DNA of 59,843 nucleotides, from assembly GCA_029071325.1 (NCBI GenBank), contig JAIEAP010000028.1, positions 1-59,843 of the forward strand, in the 5' to 3' direction. A model generated the notes under the pieces. It saw only the letters and a program-made list of their open reading frames with translations, did no database searches and was not told where the DNA came from. Source of the DNA: Lachnospiraceae bacterium. Its GTDB lineage: Bacteria > Bacillota > Clostridia > Lachnospirales > Lachnospiraceae. The position numbers and the translations under genes were made by a program. The stretch's first letter is position 1, and each line of letters begins with the position of its first letter. Positions 18,868-27,429 of this stretch are shown in pieces.

Positions 18868-18895
18868 ATATCGGTCCTGCACACCATTTTGTTTA
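18868..18895 (-). promoter_or_regulatory. Sigma-D (sigma-28)-like promoter of the DUF6033 gene
   Basis: The minus strand reads TAAA (18892-18895), 16 bp, then ACCGATAT (18868-18875). The consensus for flagellar sigma-D is TAAA-N15-GCCGATAT, so this differs by one base in the -10 and one base of spacing. No sigma-A promoter of similar quality is seen here. Confidence 0.4.
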
Positions 18896-18979
18896 CCCAT
18901 ATAAATCATAATCGTTTATCCGTTCAGCATGGACCGTGCTGCGGGCAATGGCTGAACTTTAACAATCCTACAAAAGCCC

Positions 18980-19810
18980 CTACGCCAGAAAATACCCCAG
19001 CACCACAGCGCCAAGAACAATACGGTACCAGCCGAACACTTTGAAATCATGTTTTTTGATATAGCCCATCAGAAATTTGATGACCAGAACCGACACCGCA
19101 AACGCTGTCACGCAGCCCACCAGGAGTACCGCTGCCTCCGTTCCGCTAAAATGCAGTCCAAATTTCAATATCTTTATAAAGCTCAGCCCAAACATAACCG
19201 GCACTGCAAGGAAAAAGGTGAACTCTGCCGCCGCCACTCTGGACACCCCGATGAGCAGCGCTCCGATGATGGTTGCTCCCGAACGGGAGGTTCCGGGTAT
19301 AATGGACAACACCTGAAACAGTCCGATCACAAATGCCGTCTGATATGTGATATCCGACAACTCTGCCACCTTCGGCGTCCGGGCCTTATTCCGGTTCTCC
19401 ACCAGGATGAATGCAAAGCCATAGAAAATCAGCGCAACCGCAATCACCACCGGGGTGTGCAGATGTTCATCGATCCAGTCGTCAAACAATATAGTTACGA
19501 CAGCTCCCGGAATACAGGCGACCACCACTTTAAACCACAGGCTAAATACATCTGCCCTCACCACCGGCTGGCTCTTATCCTTCCACTGAAAGGGGAACAT
19601 TTTTCCAAAGAACAGCAGGACTACAGCCAGGATTGCTCCCAGCTGTATCACCACAAAAAACATTTCCTTAAATTCCGGGCTCATATCCAGCCGGATAAAC
19701 TCATCCACCAGAAGCATATGTCCAGTACTGCTGATGGGCAGCCATTCCGTTATACCTTCAATAATACCCAGAAAAAATACTTTTAATAATTCTGCTATAT
19801 CTAACATCAT
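18980..19810 (-). CDS. uppP: Undecaprenyl-diphosphatase (BacA type)
   Basis: A 276-aa integral membrane protein with about eight helices. The two active-site blocks EGITEWLPISSTGHM (about 18-32) and GTSRSGAT (about 173-180) are intact. It dephosphorylates undecaprenyl diphosphate so the lipid carrier can be reused for wall synthesis, and can give bacitracin tolerance. It follows the EF-G paralogue by 28 bp on the same strand, probably in one transcript. Confidence 0.95.
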   Translation of the reverse strand: MMLDIAELLKVFFLGIIEGITEWLPISSTGHMLLVDEFIRLDMSPEFKEMFFVVIQLGAILAVVLLFFGKMFPFQWKDKSQPVVRADVFSLWFKVVVACIPGAVVTILFDDWIDEHLHTPVVIAVALIFYGFAFILVENRNKARTPKVAELSDITYQTAFVIGLFQVLSIIPGTSRSGATIIGALLIGVSRVAAAEFTFFLAVPVMFGLSFIKILKFGLHFSGTEAAVLLVGCVTAFAVSVLVIKFLMGYIKKHDFKVFGWYRIVLGAVVLGYFLA

Positions 19811-19838
19811 AACTAATTATATTCGGCTTTCCACGTCT

Positions 19839-21929
19839 TTATTCGTCGGCATTCTCTGCAACTTTGCCGGCTCTCGCCTTAACCTCTGCCTCCTGAATAT
19901 CGCTGGGCGCCTGCTCATATCTTACAAATTCATATTCAAAAGTACCCCGGCCTCCCGTCATGGAACGCAGTACCGTGCAATACCCGGTCAGTTCCATCAT
20001 GGGGATATCCGCCTCAATGACCTGTCTTCCATCTGACATGGGGTTCATACCCAGCACTCTGCCGCGGCGTTTATTCAGATCGCCCATAATATCGCCGGTA
20101 TATTTATCCGGCACCGTCACCTTAAGGTTAGCAATGGGCTCTAAGAGAACCGGTCCTGCTTCCATAAAGCCTTTCTTGAACGCCTGGATGGTGGCCATCT
20201 TGAATGCCATCTCCGAGGAGTCTACCGCATGATAAGATCCGTCGTACAAAATACCTTTAACTCCCACTACGGGATAAGCCGCCAACGGTCCCTTCTGCAC
20301 GGATTCCTGCAGTCCTTTTTCCACTGCCGGGAAGAAGTTCTTCGGAACCGCACCGCCTACAACTTCCTGCGTAAACTCATACGCCTGATCCAGATTTCCG
20401 GACGGTTCAAAACGCATTTTCACATGACCGTACTGCCCGTGTCCGCCGGTCTGCTTTTTGTATTTGTATTCCACATCCGAATTCTTACGGATGGTCTCAC
20501 GGAAAGCAACCTTGGGCTTCATGAGCTCAATGGTGCATTTATACTCATTGGCAAGGCGGCTCTGAATGATCTCTAACTGTTGGTCTCCAATGCCGTACAG
20601 AAGCGTCTGTCTGTTCTCGCTGTCATTTACCACCTTCAGCGTCTGATCCTCATGTGCAATCTTCTGCAGCGCCTGTGACACCTTATCGATATCGCCCTTG
20701 TTCGGCACTTTGTAGCGCATTGCCGTATAGGGCTTGGAAAGTTCAAATTTACCGTACTCGATGACGTTTGCTTTAGTGGACAGAGTATTGCCAGTCCTTG
20801 CTGCCGTCAGCTTTGCTATAGCGCCGATATCGCCTGCATGGAGCTCGCTTACCTCTATGGGCTTGCTTCCCCGCAGCACATACAGCTTATTGACCTTCTC
20901 CTCCACGTCTTTATCTTTGTTGTATATGACATCATCTGATTTAAATACGCCGGAGCATACCTTGATGAGAGAATACTTTCCGATAAAGGGGTCCACAATG
21001 GTCTTGAATACATATGCTGATTTTGCCTTGGCAAAATCATAGTTTGCTTCAAAAACCTCATTTGTCTTCATGTTAAAGCCCGCGATCTGCTTATTCTCAG
21101 GGCTGGGCATATATTTTACGATGTCGTCCAATAAGGCATATGTACCCTGGCACAGAATATTGGAACCCATGCTGATGGGAACGATGGAACCGTCCAGCAC
21201 ATTTGCGCGGAGAGCTGCACGGATCTCATTTTCTGAAAATGTCTCTCCGCCAAAGTAGCGCTCCATGAATTCCTCACTAGTCTCTGCAACAGCCTCCATC
21301 AGAGTTTCCTTATACAATGCCAGATTTTCCTTGCTGTATTCAGGAATCTCACACTCTTCGATCTCCTTGTCCTTCCAACGGTTTCCCGTCTCGCTGACCA
21401 CATTCACATAGCCTACGAACTTCTCGTTCTCCCGGATTGGGAAATGGAATGGCGCCAGCTTCTTGCCGTACATTTCCGTAAGCTTCTCTACTACATTCTT
21501 AAAGGAAGCGTTATCTGCGTCCATACCGGTCACATAGATCATACGGGACAACTTATATTTCTCACATAATTCCCACGCCTTCTCCGTACCTGCCTCTACG
21601 CCTGCCTTGCCGGATACCACGATGATCGCCGCATCTGCTGCACTGATAGCCTCTTCTACTTCTCCTATGAAATCAAAATATCCCGGAGTGTCTAACACAT
21701 TGATCTTCACGCCCTCCCACTCAATGGGTATCACCGACGTTCCAATAGAAATTTTGCGTTTCTGTTCTTCTTTGCCATAATCGCTGACTGTGTTGCCGTC
21801 CTCCACACGCCCCATGCGCGAAGTAACGCCAGACAGATATGCCATAGATTCCACAAGACTTGTTTTTCCCGCCCCACCGTGTCCTAATAACACGACATTC
21901 CTGATCTTGTCAGTTGTGTATACATTCAT
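19839..21929 (-). CDS. EF-G-like translational GTPase paralogue
   Basis: A 696-aa protein with all EF-G domains. G1 GHGGAGKTS is at about residues 17-25, G3 is DTPGYFDF, and domain IV contains the GGHGQYGHVKMRFEP region. The G4 motif, NKxD in canonical EF-G, reads TGMD (VTGMDAD, about 143-149). The switch I Thr region also diverges. It is therefore a member of the EF-G-like paralogue group rather than the main FusA, which normally sits in the str operon. It may act in ribosome rescue or recycling; this is inference. Confidence 0.85.
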   Translation of the reverse strand: MNVYTTDKIRNVVLLGHGGAGKTSLVESMAYLSGVTSRMGRVEDGNTVSDYGKEEQKRKISIGTSVIPIEWEGVKINVLDTPGYFDFIGEVEEAISAADAAIIVVSGKAGVEAGTEKAWELCEKYKLSRMIYVTGMDADNASFKNVVEKLTEMYGKKLAPFHFPIRENEKFVGYVNVVSETGNRWKDKEIEECEIPEYSKENLALYKETLMEAVAETSEEFMERYFGGETFSENEIRAALRANVLDGSIVPISMGSNILCQGTYALLDDIVKYMPSPENKQIAGFNMKTNEVFEANYDFAKAKSAYVFKTIVDPFIGKYSLIKVCSGVFKSDDVIYNKDKDVEEKVNKLYVLRGSKPIEVSELHAGDIGAIAKLTAARTGNTLSTKANVIEYGKFELSKPYTAMRYKVPNKGDIDKVSQALQKIAHEDQTLKVVNDSENRQTLLYGIGDQQLEIIQSRLANEYKCTIELMKPKVAFRETIRKNSDVEYKYKKQTGGHGQYGHVKMRFEPSGNLDQAYEFTQEVVGGAVPKNFFPAVEKGLQESVQKGPLAAYPVVGVKGILYDGSYHAVDSSEMAFKMATIQAFKKGFMEAGPVLLEPIANLKVTVPDKYTGDIMGDLNKRRGRVLGMNPMSDGRQVIEADIPMMELTGYCTVLRSMTGGRGTFEYEFVRYEQAPSDIQEAEVKARAGKVAENADE

Positions 21930-22018
21930 TACAGCTACCTCCTAATTTTATGTCTTTTTTTGACACTTCCTTTCATATAAATTCATTTTACAATATGCTG
22001 TCAGATAATTCAATCTTT

Positions 22019-22705
22019 TTATCCTTTGAGTTCTGATGAGTCCTGATAGCTTCGGATCTCGTCTCTCAACCAGTTTACCCAGTCTTCCATGCCCTCCCCT
22101 GTCTTGGCGCTGATGGGGAAAATCTTCAGCTTGGGATTACGCATCAGAGCATATTCCCGCACCTTGTCCAGATCAAAATCAAAATAAGGCAGCACATCGA
22201 TCTTATTGATGATAAGCACATCACACACCTGAAAGATCAAAGGATATTTGAGCGGCTTATCATGCCCCTCCGGCACAGATAAGATCATGGCGTTCTTCAC
22301 AGCGCCCGTATCAAACTCTGCCGGACAGACCAGATTACCTACATTTTCCAGCACCACCAGATCCAATTCCTCGGTTCCAAGCTGCTGGATGCCCTGTCTT
22401 GTCATATCCGCATCCAGATGGCACATGCCGCCGGTATGCAGTTGGATTACCTTGACACCGGTATGGGCAATGGTATCGGCATCCACATCCGAATCGATGT
22501 CTGCCTCCATCACGCCAATCTGTATCTCCTCCTTCAATGCTGCGATGGTCTTAGTCAGCATCGTGGTCTTTCCCGATCCCGGAGAAGACATAACATTCAA
22601 AAGGAACGTATTCTCCTCCTTCAATTCCTGACGCAGCTTATCCGCATCCTTGTCATTGTTGGCAAAAATGCTCTGCTTTACTTCCAATACTCGATATTCC
22701 TTCAA
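22019..22705 (-). CDS. hypB: HypB, GTPase for nickel insertion
   Basis: A 228-aa SIMIBI-class GTPase. P-loop GSGKTTMLT (about 43-51), metal-site segment HTGGMCHLDADM, ENVGNLVCPAEFD and NKIDVLPY are typical of HypB. It delivers nickel to hydrogenase with HypA. It lacks the N-terminal CxxCGC nickel-storage motif. The start is TTG at 22705, 8 nt after AGGAGG, overlapping the fruR stop as TTGA. No hypA or hydrogenase genes are nearby; placement at the end of a fructose operon is odd. Confidence 0.9.
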   Translation of the reverse strand: MKEYRVLEVKQSIFANNDKDADKLRQELKEENTFLLNVMSSPGSGKTTMLTKTIAALKEEIQIGVMEADIDSDVDADTIAHTGVKVIQLHTGGMCHLDADMTRQGIQQLGTEELDLVVLENVGNLVCPAEFDTGAVKNAMILSVPEGHDKPLKYPLIFQVCDVLIINKIDVLPYFDFDLDKVREYALMRNPKLKIFPISAKTGEGMEDWVNWLRDEIRSYQDSSELKG

Positions 22706-23481
22706 AATAAATTCCTCCTGCTATCTGATGTTTTCTGCCCTGCTACTATGACATTCTTACAGTCTCCATATCCTTCCACACTCTGATCCGTAAGAATCAT
22801 TGTTCCCTCAAAGGGCGCAAAGGTAACAGAACTGATGGCCCCAAATTTGGAATAATCAGCCAGAATACAGCTCTTGCTGCACTGTCCTATCGCAGTCTGC
22901 TTCACATTCGCCTCACTGGCATCCGGTGTGGTACAGCCTGCCTTGCGGGTAATCCCGTTTGTCCCAAAAAAGCCTCTGGTAAAATGGTACTGCAGCAGCG
23001 TACGGATTGCCTGATTCCCCACTACCGCTTCCGTGGATGCTTTCAGTTCTCCTCCCACCAGAAGAACACGTATACCTTTTGTCACTAACCGTCTGGCATG
23101 TTCCACTGCGTTTGTCACAAATACAGCTGTCGGAACATCAATATAATCTATCATGTATCCGGTAGTCGTCCCCGCATCCAGATACACAAAATCCTCCGGT
23201 TCGATGAGAGTGGCGGCATACCGCGCAATCCGCCGTTTCTCCTCCTGATTCACTTCCATCTTCTGGGCCACCGTAAGCTCCTTAGGATTGAAGGCGCTGC
23301 GGTCTATCGCCACAGCACCTCCAAATACCTTCACCAACCTGCCCGCATTGTGCAGCGCCGTGATATCACGTCTCACCGTAGACTCCGAAATATCCAGGGC
23401 GTCACGGATCTCATTGATGGTTATGCTTTTCCGTTCCTCCAGCAGCCTTAAGATCACTTCATATCTCTGCTCTGTCAACAT
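22702..23481 (-). CDS. fruR: DeoR-family regulator of fructose utilisation
   Basis: A 259-aa DeoR-type protein. N-terminal winged helix-turn-helix (about 6-58, with SITINEIRDALDISESTVRRDI) and C-terminal DeoR sugar-phosphate sensor domain with DAGTTTGYMI and GTNGITRKAGCTTPDASE. It lies inside a fruK-fruA-ptsH-ptsI operon, so fructose-1-phosphate is the expected effector. The start overlaps the ptsI stop by 7 bp. Unusually it follows the structural genes instead of leading them. Confidence 0.88.
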   Translation of the reverse strand: MLTEQRYEVILRLLEERKSITINEIRDALDISESTVRRDITALHNAGRLVKVFGGAVAIDRSAFNPKELTVAQKMEVNQEEKRRIARYAATLIEPEDFVYLDAGTTTGYMIDYIDVPTAVFVTNAVEHARRLVTKGIRVLLVGGELKASTEAVVGNQAIRTLLQYHFTRGFFGTNGITRKAGCTTPDASEANVKQTAIGQCSKSCILADYSKFGAISSVTFAPFEGTMILTDQSVEGYGDCKNVIVAGQKTSDSRRNLF

Positions 23482-25127
23482 ATCTTTTTCTCCGCTTTGT
23501 ATGCTGCAACATCTGTCTCCAGTACAATTTTACGGACAGGCAGGATGCTGCCCGGTGAAACGGACAGTTCATCCACTCCCATAGCAAGAAAATCCTTCGT
23601 CAGAGTGGTATCCGCTCCCAGTTCTCCGCATATACCCGCCCAGATACCAGCCTTGTGAGCGTTGTCCACTACCATCTGAATCATGCGCAGTACCGCAGGA
23701 TGGTGAGAATCGTAGAATTCGTCCAGCTTCGTGTTCTGCCGGTCGATGGCCAGAGTGTACTGGGTCAGGTCATTCGTTCCGATACTGAAGAAGTCTACCT
23801 CACGCGCCAATTCTTCGCTGACCATCACAGCCGCCGGAGTCTCTATCATAACGCCCTGTTCTACCTCGCCGTAAGCAATGCCGTTCTCTGTAAGTTCTGC
23901 CTTCACTTCCTCCACGATTTCCCGTATCCGGAGCACCTCCGACACACTGGTGATCATGGGATACATGATGGCTATCTTCCCGTAAGCGCTGGCCCGGAAC
24001 AAGGCGCGAAGCTGTGTGCGGAATATCTCCGGACGCGTCAGACAGATACGGATGGCACGGCAGCCCATTGCCGGATTCTCCTCAGGCTCCATATGGAAGT
24101 AATCGCATTTCTTGTCCGCGCCGATATCCAGCGTCCGGATGACCACGCGCTTGCCCGCCATGGTCTCCGCCACAGTCTTATAGGCAGTAAACTGCTCTTC
24201 CTCCGTTGGATAATCCTCACTTTCCAGATACAGGAATTCACTGCGGAACAAACCGATCCCACCTGCGTCATTCTGCAGTACCCCCGCAAGATCTTTGGGG
24301 TTTCCGATATTGGCATAGAGCATAAGCTTCTGACCATCTAACGTGACATTATCTTTGCCCTTAAGCTGCTGCAGAAGCTCCTTCTTCTCCTGCTCCTGCT
24401 GCTGCCTTAGCTTCATATCGGCAAGCGTGTCCTCATCCGGTTCCACATAGATCTTCCCGCCGGAGCCATCCACGATTCCCATTTTCCCGTCCACGGAATC
24501 ATCCAGCGGAAGGGAACAGCCCACCAGCGCCGGAATTCCCATGGAACGCGCCAGGATTGCCGTATGTGAATTCGTCGAACCATGTACCGTCACAAAAGAC
24601 AACACCATATCCTTATCCATCTGCACCGTCTCAGAGGGTGCCAGATCGTCAGCGACTATGATGACCGGCTCTCCTGCATTCAGACCGCCTGCCCCGTCAC
24701 CGCTCAAGACTTTGATCAAACGCTCTGAGATATCTTTGATATCCGCAGAACGCGCCCGCATATAATCATCATCCATGGCCGCAAACATTTTAGAGAAGTT
24801 ATCCCCGGTCACAGCCACTGCGTACTCCGCATTTACCTGCTGGGTGCGCACAATATTATCCACGGATTCATTATAATCCCCATCGTCTAACATCATCTGA
24901 TGAATCTCAAAAATAGCGGCATTCGCTTCTCCTACTTCCTTTACCGCCTTATTATACAATCCCTGCAGCTGCCGGATAGCCTCCTCTTTCGCCTCTTCAT
25001 AGCGCTTCATCTCTGCATCCGCATCGGTGATCTTCTCACGCTTCACCTGCTGCTCATCCTTTTTGTATACGCTGATCCTGCCAATGGCAATTCCGCCAAA
25101 CACGCTCTTTCCCTGATACGCCTGCAT
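23475..25127 (-). CDS. ptsI: PTS enzyme I (phosphoenolpyruvate-protein phosphotransferase)
   Basis: Start chosen at 25127 (MQAYQGKSVFGG); the longer frame overlaps the hairpin after ptsH. The 550-aa enzyme shows the phospho-histidine loop GSTNSHTAILAR with His188, and the PEP-binding domain with GGIGLFRSEFLYL and FFSIGTNDLTQYTLAIDR. It is slightly shorter than the usual 570 aa at the C-terminus. It transfers phosphate from PEP to HPr in the cytoplasm. It lies between ptsH and fruR. Confidence 0.94.
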   Translation of the reverse strand: MQAYQGKSVFGGIAIGRISVYKKDEQQVKREKITDADAEMKRYEEAKEEAIRQLQGLYNKAVKEVGEANAAIFEIHQMMLDDGDYNESVDNIVRTQQVNAEYAVAVTGDNFSKMFAAMDDDYMRARSADIKDISERLIKVLSGDGAGGLNAGEPVIIVADDLAPSETVQMDKDMVLSFVTVHGSTNSHTAILARSMGIPALVGCSLPLDDSVDGKMGIVDGSGGKIYVEPDEDTLADMKLRQQQEQEKKELLQQLKGKDNVTLDGQKLMLYANIGNPKDLAGVLQNDAGGIGLFRSEFLYLESEDYPTEEEQFTAYKTVAETMAGKRVVIRTLDIGADKKCDYFHMEPEENPAMGCRAIRICLTRPEIFRTQLRALFRASAYGKIAIMYPMITSVSEVLRIREIVEEVKAELTENGIAYGEVEQGVMIETPAAVMVSEELAREVDFFSIGTNDLTQYTLAIDRQNTKLDEFYDSHHPAVLRMIQMVVDNAHKAGIWAGICGELGADTTLTKDFLAMGVDELSVSPGSILPVRKIVLETDVAAYKAEKKIC

Positions 25128-25149
25128 AGTAACCCCCTTCTTTTTAGTG

Positions 25150-25193
25150 CGGCAGGCAAATGGCTCCCCTTTAAGGGAAACCACCGCCTGCCG
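25150..25193 (-). other. Intercistronic hairpin between ptsH and ptsI
   Basis: CGGCAGGC (25150-25157) pairs with GCCTGCCG (25186-25193), and an inner CCCTT/AAGGG stem is possible. No T run follows, so it is not a classic terminator. It may adjust the ptsH:ptsI ratio by mRNA processing. Confidence 0.5.
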
Positions 25194-25208
25194 TATCTTT
25201 GCCAACTC

Positions 25209-25466
25209 TTACATTTGCTCCTGCATAAATGCACTCACTGCCTCATATGCAGCGTCTTCATCCTCACCGTCAAAGGTCAGCACCACTTCCTGATCTTTCT
25301 TCACAGCAAGGCTCATCAGCCCCAGGATGCGCTTACAGTCACCGGACTTTCCGTCCTTGCTCAACTGGATATTGCAGGAAAATCCCTTTGCAACCTTCAC
25401 CAGCTCCCCTGCCGGACGGGCATGTATTCCCTCCGGGTCTGTAATTGTGTACCTGAATTCCCTCAT
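25209..25466 (-). CDS. ptsH: HPr-like phosphocarrier protein with Arg at position 46
   Basis: Start at 25466, 6 nt after AGGAGG. The 85-aa protein has the phospho-site His15 (GIHARPAGELV), so it can carry phosphate from enzyme I to FruA. The HprK/P target Ser46 is replaced by Arg46 (GDCKRILGLMSL). It should therefore not be phosphorylated at that site and not act as CcpA corepressor. A separate Ser46-bearing HPr probably exists elsewhere in the genome. Co-transcribed with fruA and ptsI. Confidence 0.92.
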   Translation of the reverse strand: MREFRYTITDPEGIHARPAGELVKVAKGFSCNIQLSKDGKSGDCKRILGLMSLAVKKDQEVVLTFDGEDEDAAYEAVSAFMQEQM

Positions 25467-25498
25467 ACTGATTTCCTCCTTATATTTTACTAGTTTTA

Positions 25499-27427
25499 TT
25501 ATGCCAGTTTTTTCTTCAATACTCCTAACAGCAATGCCGACACCACAGTTCCTACTACCAGCGCCAGCAGATACATCAGCGCATTTCCCACTACCGGGAA
25601 CACGAAGATTCCTCCGTGAGGTGCCATCAGAGTACACTGGAATGTCATGGACAATGCCCCTGCCACACCGGAACCAATGATACATGCCGGAAGCACGCGC
25701 AACGGATCAGATGCCGCATAGGGAATCGCGCCCTCTGTGATAAAAGCCAGACCCATAATGAAGTTGGTGGGGCCTGCCTCACGCTCTTCTTTGGTAAAAC
25801 GGTTCTTAAAGAGTAAGGTTGCCAGTGCAATGGCACAGGGCGGAACCATACCGCCGATCATAACTGCTGCCATCACATCATAGTTTCCTGCGGCGATAGC
25901 CGCTACACCGAATACATACGCAGCCTTATTGAAGGGGCCTCCCATGTCAATTGCCATCATGCCGCCCAGCACAAGTCCTAATATCACTTTACTGGAACCG
26001 CCCATACTTGTCAATCCGTTATTCAGTCCGGTATTAATGGCTCCCATCACCGGCTCCACCACAAAGTTCATGGCAAGCCCGATCACCAGAATACCCACCA
26101 CCGGGTAGATAAGAACCGGCGCTATTTTCTCCAGCGCTTCCGGCAGTTTTTCACACAGCTTGCGCAGACCCAGGATTAAGTATCCTGCCGCAAAACCTGC
26201 CACCAGCGCGCCAAGGAAACCTGACTTTCCATTGGCAGCAATCATGCCTCCTACAAAGCCTAACGCCAGTGCCGGACGGTCTCCGATTGCCATGGCGATA
26301 AATCCTGCCAGTACCGGGAGCATGAACCCGAAGGCAACGCCTCCGATACCCTTAAACAATGCCGCCGCCGGTGTGATGGTTCCGAAGTCCCCGCGCTGGT
26401 CTGCCGGAAGTGAATTGATGTCCACCGACAATCCGTCAATCAGAAACGCAATGGCGATGAGGATACCGCCGCCAACTACGAAGGGCAGCATGTGGGAAAC
26501 ACCGTTCATCAACTGCGTATATATCATGTGGCCGATCCCGCCGCTCTTTTTGTCCCCTGCGGGAGCTGCGTCCTCCGCATGTTCGCTGTGATACACCGGC
26601 ACATCTCCTGCCAGTACCCGCGCCACCAGTTTATCTGCCTTGCTGATACCGTCAGACACCTGGCATACGATGACCTTCCGCCCGTCAAAACGATCCATGG
26701 GAACCTGGGCATCCGCCGCCACGATAATAGCGTCCGCTTCTGCAATCTCCTTAGCAGTCAGCATATTCTTGGCTCCGCCGGACCCTCTGGTCTCTACCTT
26801 GATGAAGCAGCCTGCTGCCTTTGCCGCCTTCTCCAGTCCTTCCGCCGCCATATAAGTATGTGCAATTCCTGTGGGACATGATGTAACTGCCAGGATTTTC
26901 GCCTTCTGTTCCTGTCCCCCTGACTGACTATCCGAAGCATCGCCGGAAAACTGCTGATTAAGATCCGGTCTCTCGGCATCTGCTTTATCAATGATCTGCA
27001 GGAATTCTTCCGGGGAACCAGCGCTTCGCAGCGCGTTAGTAAATGCTTCATCCATCAGCATCATGGACAGCTTGCTCAACACATCCAGATGTACGTTATC
27101 CTCCGTATTAGGCGCTGCGATCAGGAACAGCAGAGTCACCGGCTCATCATCCAATGCCGCAAAGTCCACACCGTTCTTGACTACCATAGCTGCCAGTCCC
27201 GGGCGGTTTACCGCGTCACATTTTCCATGAGGAATGGCAATCCCATCTCCGATTCCCGTGGTGCTCTCTTCCTCTCTGGCATATACCTGTCTGCGGTATG
27301 ATTCCTTGTCATTAATCTTCCCGCTGTCCGCCATCAGATCTACCATCTGATCCAGCGCTTCCTGCTTATTCTGCGGCTTTCCGTCCAACAGAATACTTCT
27401 TTTGTCCAATAAATCTGTAATTCTCAT
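25499..27427 (-). CDS. fruA: PTS fructose transporter, fused IIA-IIB-IIC
   Basis: Start at 27427 (ATG, 7 nt after AGGAGG, 2 bp after the fruK stop). The 642-aa protein contains IIA (about 1-150, phospho-His67 in GIAIPHGK), IIB (about 175-275, phospho-Cys184 in AVTSCPTGIAHTYMAAE) and IIC (about 300-640, with some nine membrane segments). It imports fructose as fructose-1-phosphate, the substrate of FruK. Length and order match the Firmicute fructose permease. Confidence 0.95.
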   Translation of the reverse strand: MRITDLLDKRSILLDGKPQNKQEALDQMVDLMADSGKINDKESYRRQVYAREEESTTGIGDGIAIPHGKCDAVNRPGLAAMVVKNGVDFAALDDEPVTLLFLIAAPNTEDNVHLDVLSKLSMMLMDEAFTNALRSAGSPEEFLQIIDKADAERPDLNQQFSGDASDSQSGGQEQKAKILAVTSCPTGIAHTYMAAEGLEKAAKAAGCFIKVETRGSGGAKNMLTAKEIAEADAIIVAADAQVPMDRFDGRKVIVCQVSDGISKADKLVARVLAGDVPVYHSEHAEDAAPAGDKKSGGIGHMIYTQLMNGVSHMLPFVVGGGILIAIAFLIDGLSVDINSLPADQRGDFGTITPAAALFKGIGGVAFGFMLPVLAGFIAMAIGDRPALALGFVGGMIAANGKSGFLGALVAGFAAGYLILGLRKLCEKLPEALEKIAPVLIYPVVGILVIGLAMNFVVEPVMGAINTGLNNGLTSMGGSSKVILGLVLGGMMAIDMGGPFNKAAYVFGVAAIAAGNYDVMAAVMIGGMVPPCAIALATLLFKNRFTKEEREAGPTNFIMGLAFITEGAIPYAASDPLRVLPACIIGSGVAGALSMTFQCTLMAPHGGIFVFPVVGNALMYLLALVVGTVVSALLLGVLKKKLA

Positions 27428-27429
27428 TC

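Noticed and set aside
19049-19786. Plus-strand frame of 245 codons opposite uppP, His/Gln/Arg-rich
   Set aside because: Shadow of the hydrophobic uppP frame, which produces such composition on the other strand.
23475-25205. Longer ptsI start at 25205
   Set aside because: It would put the start inside the ptsH-ptsI hairpin without a ribosome site; residue 27 of that frame begins the family N-terminus.
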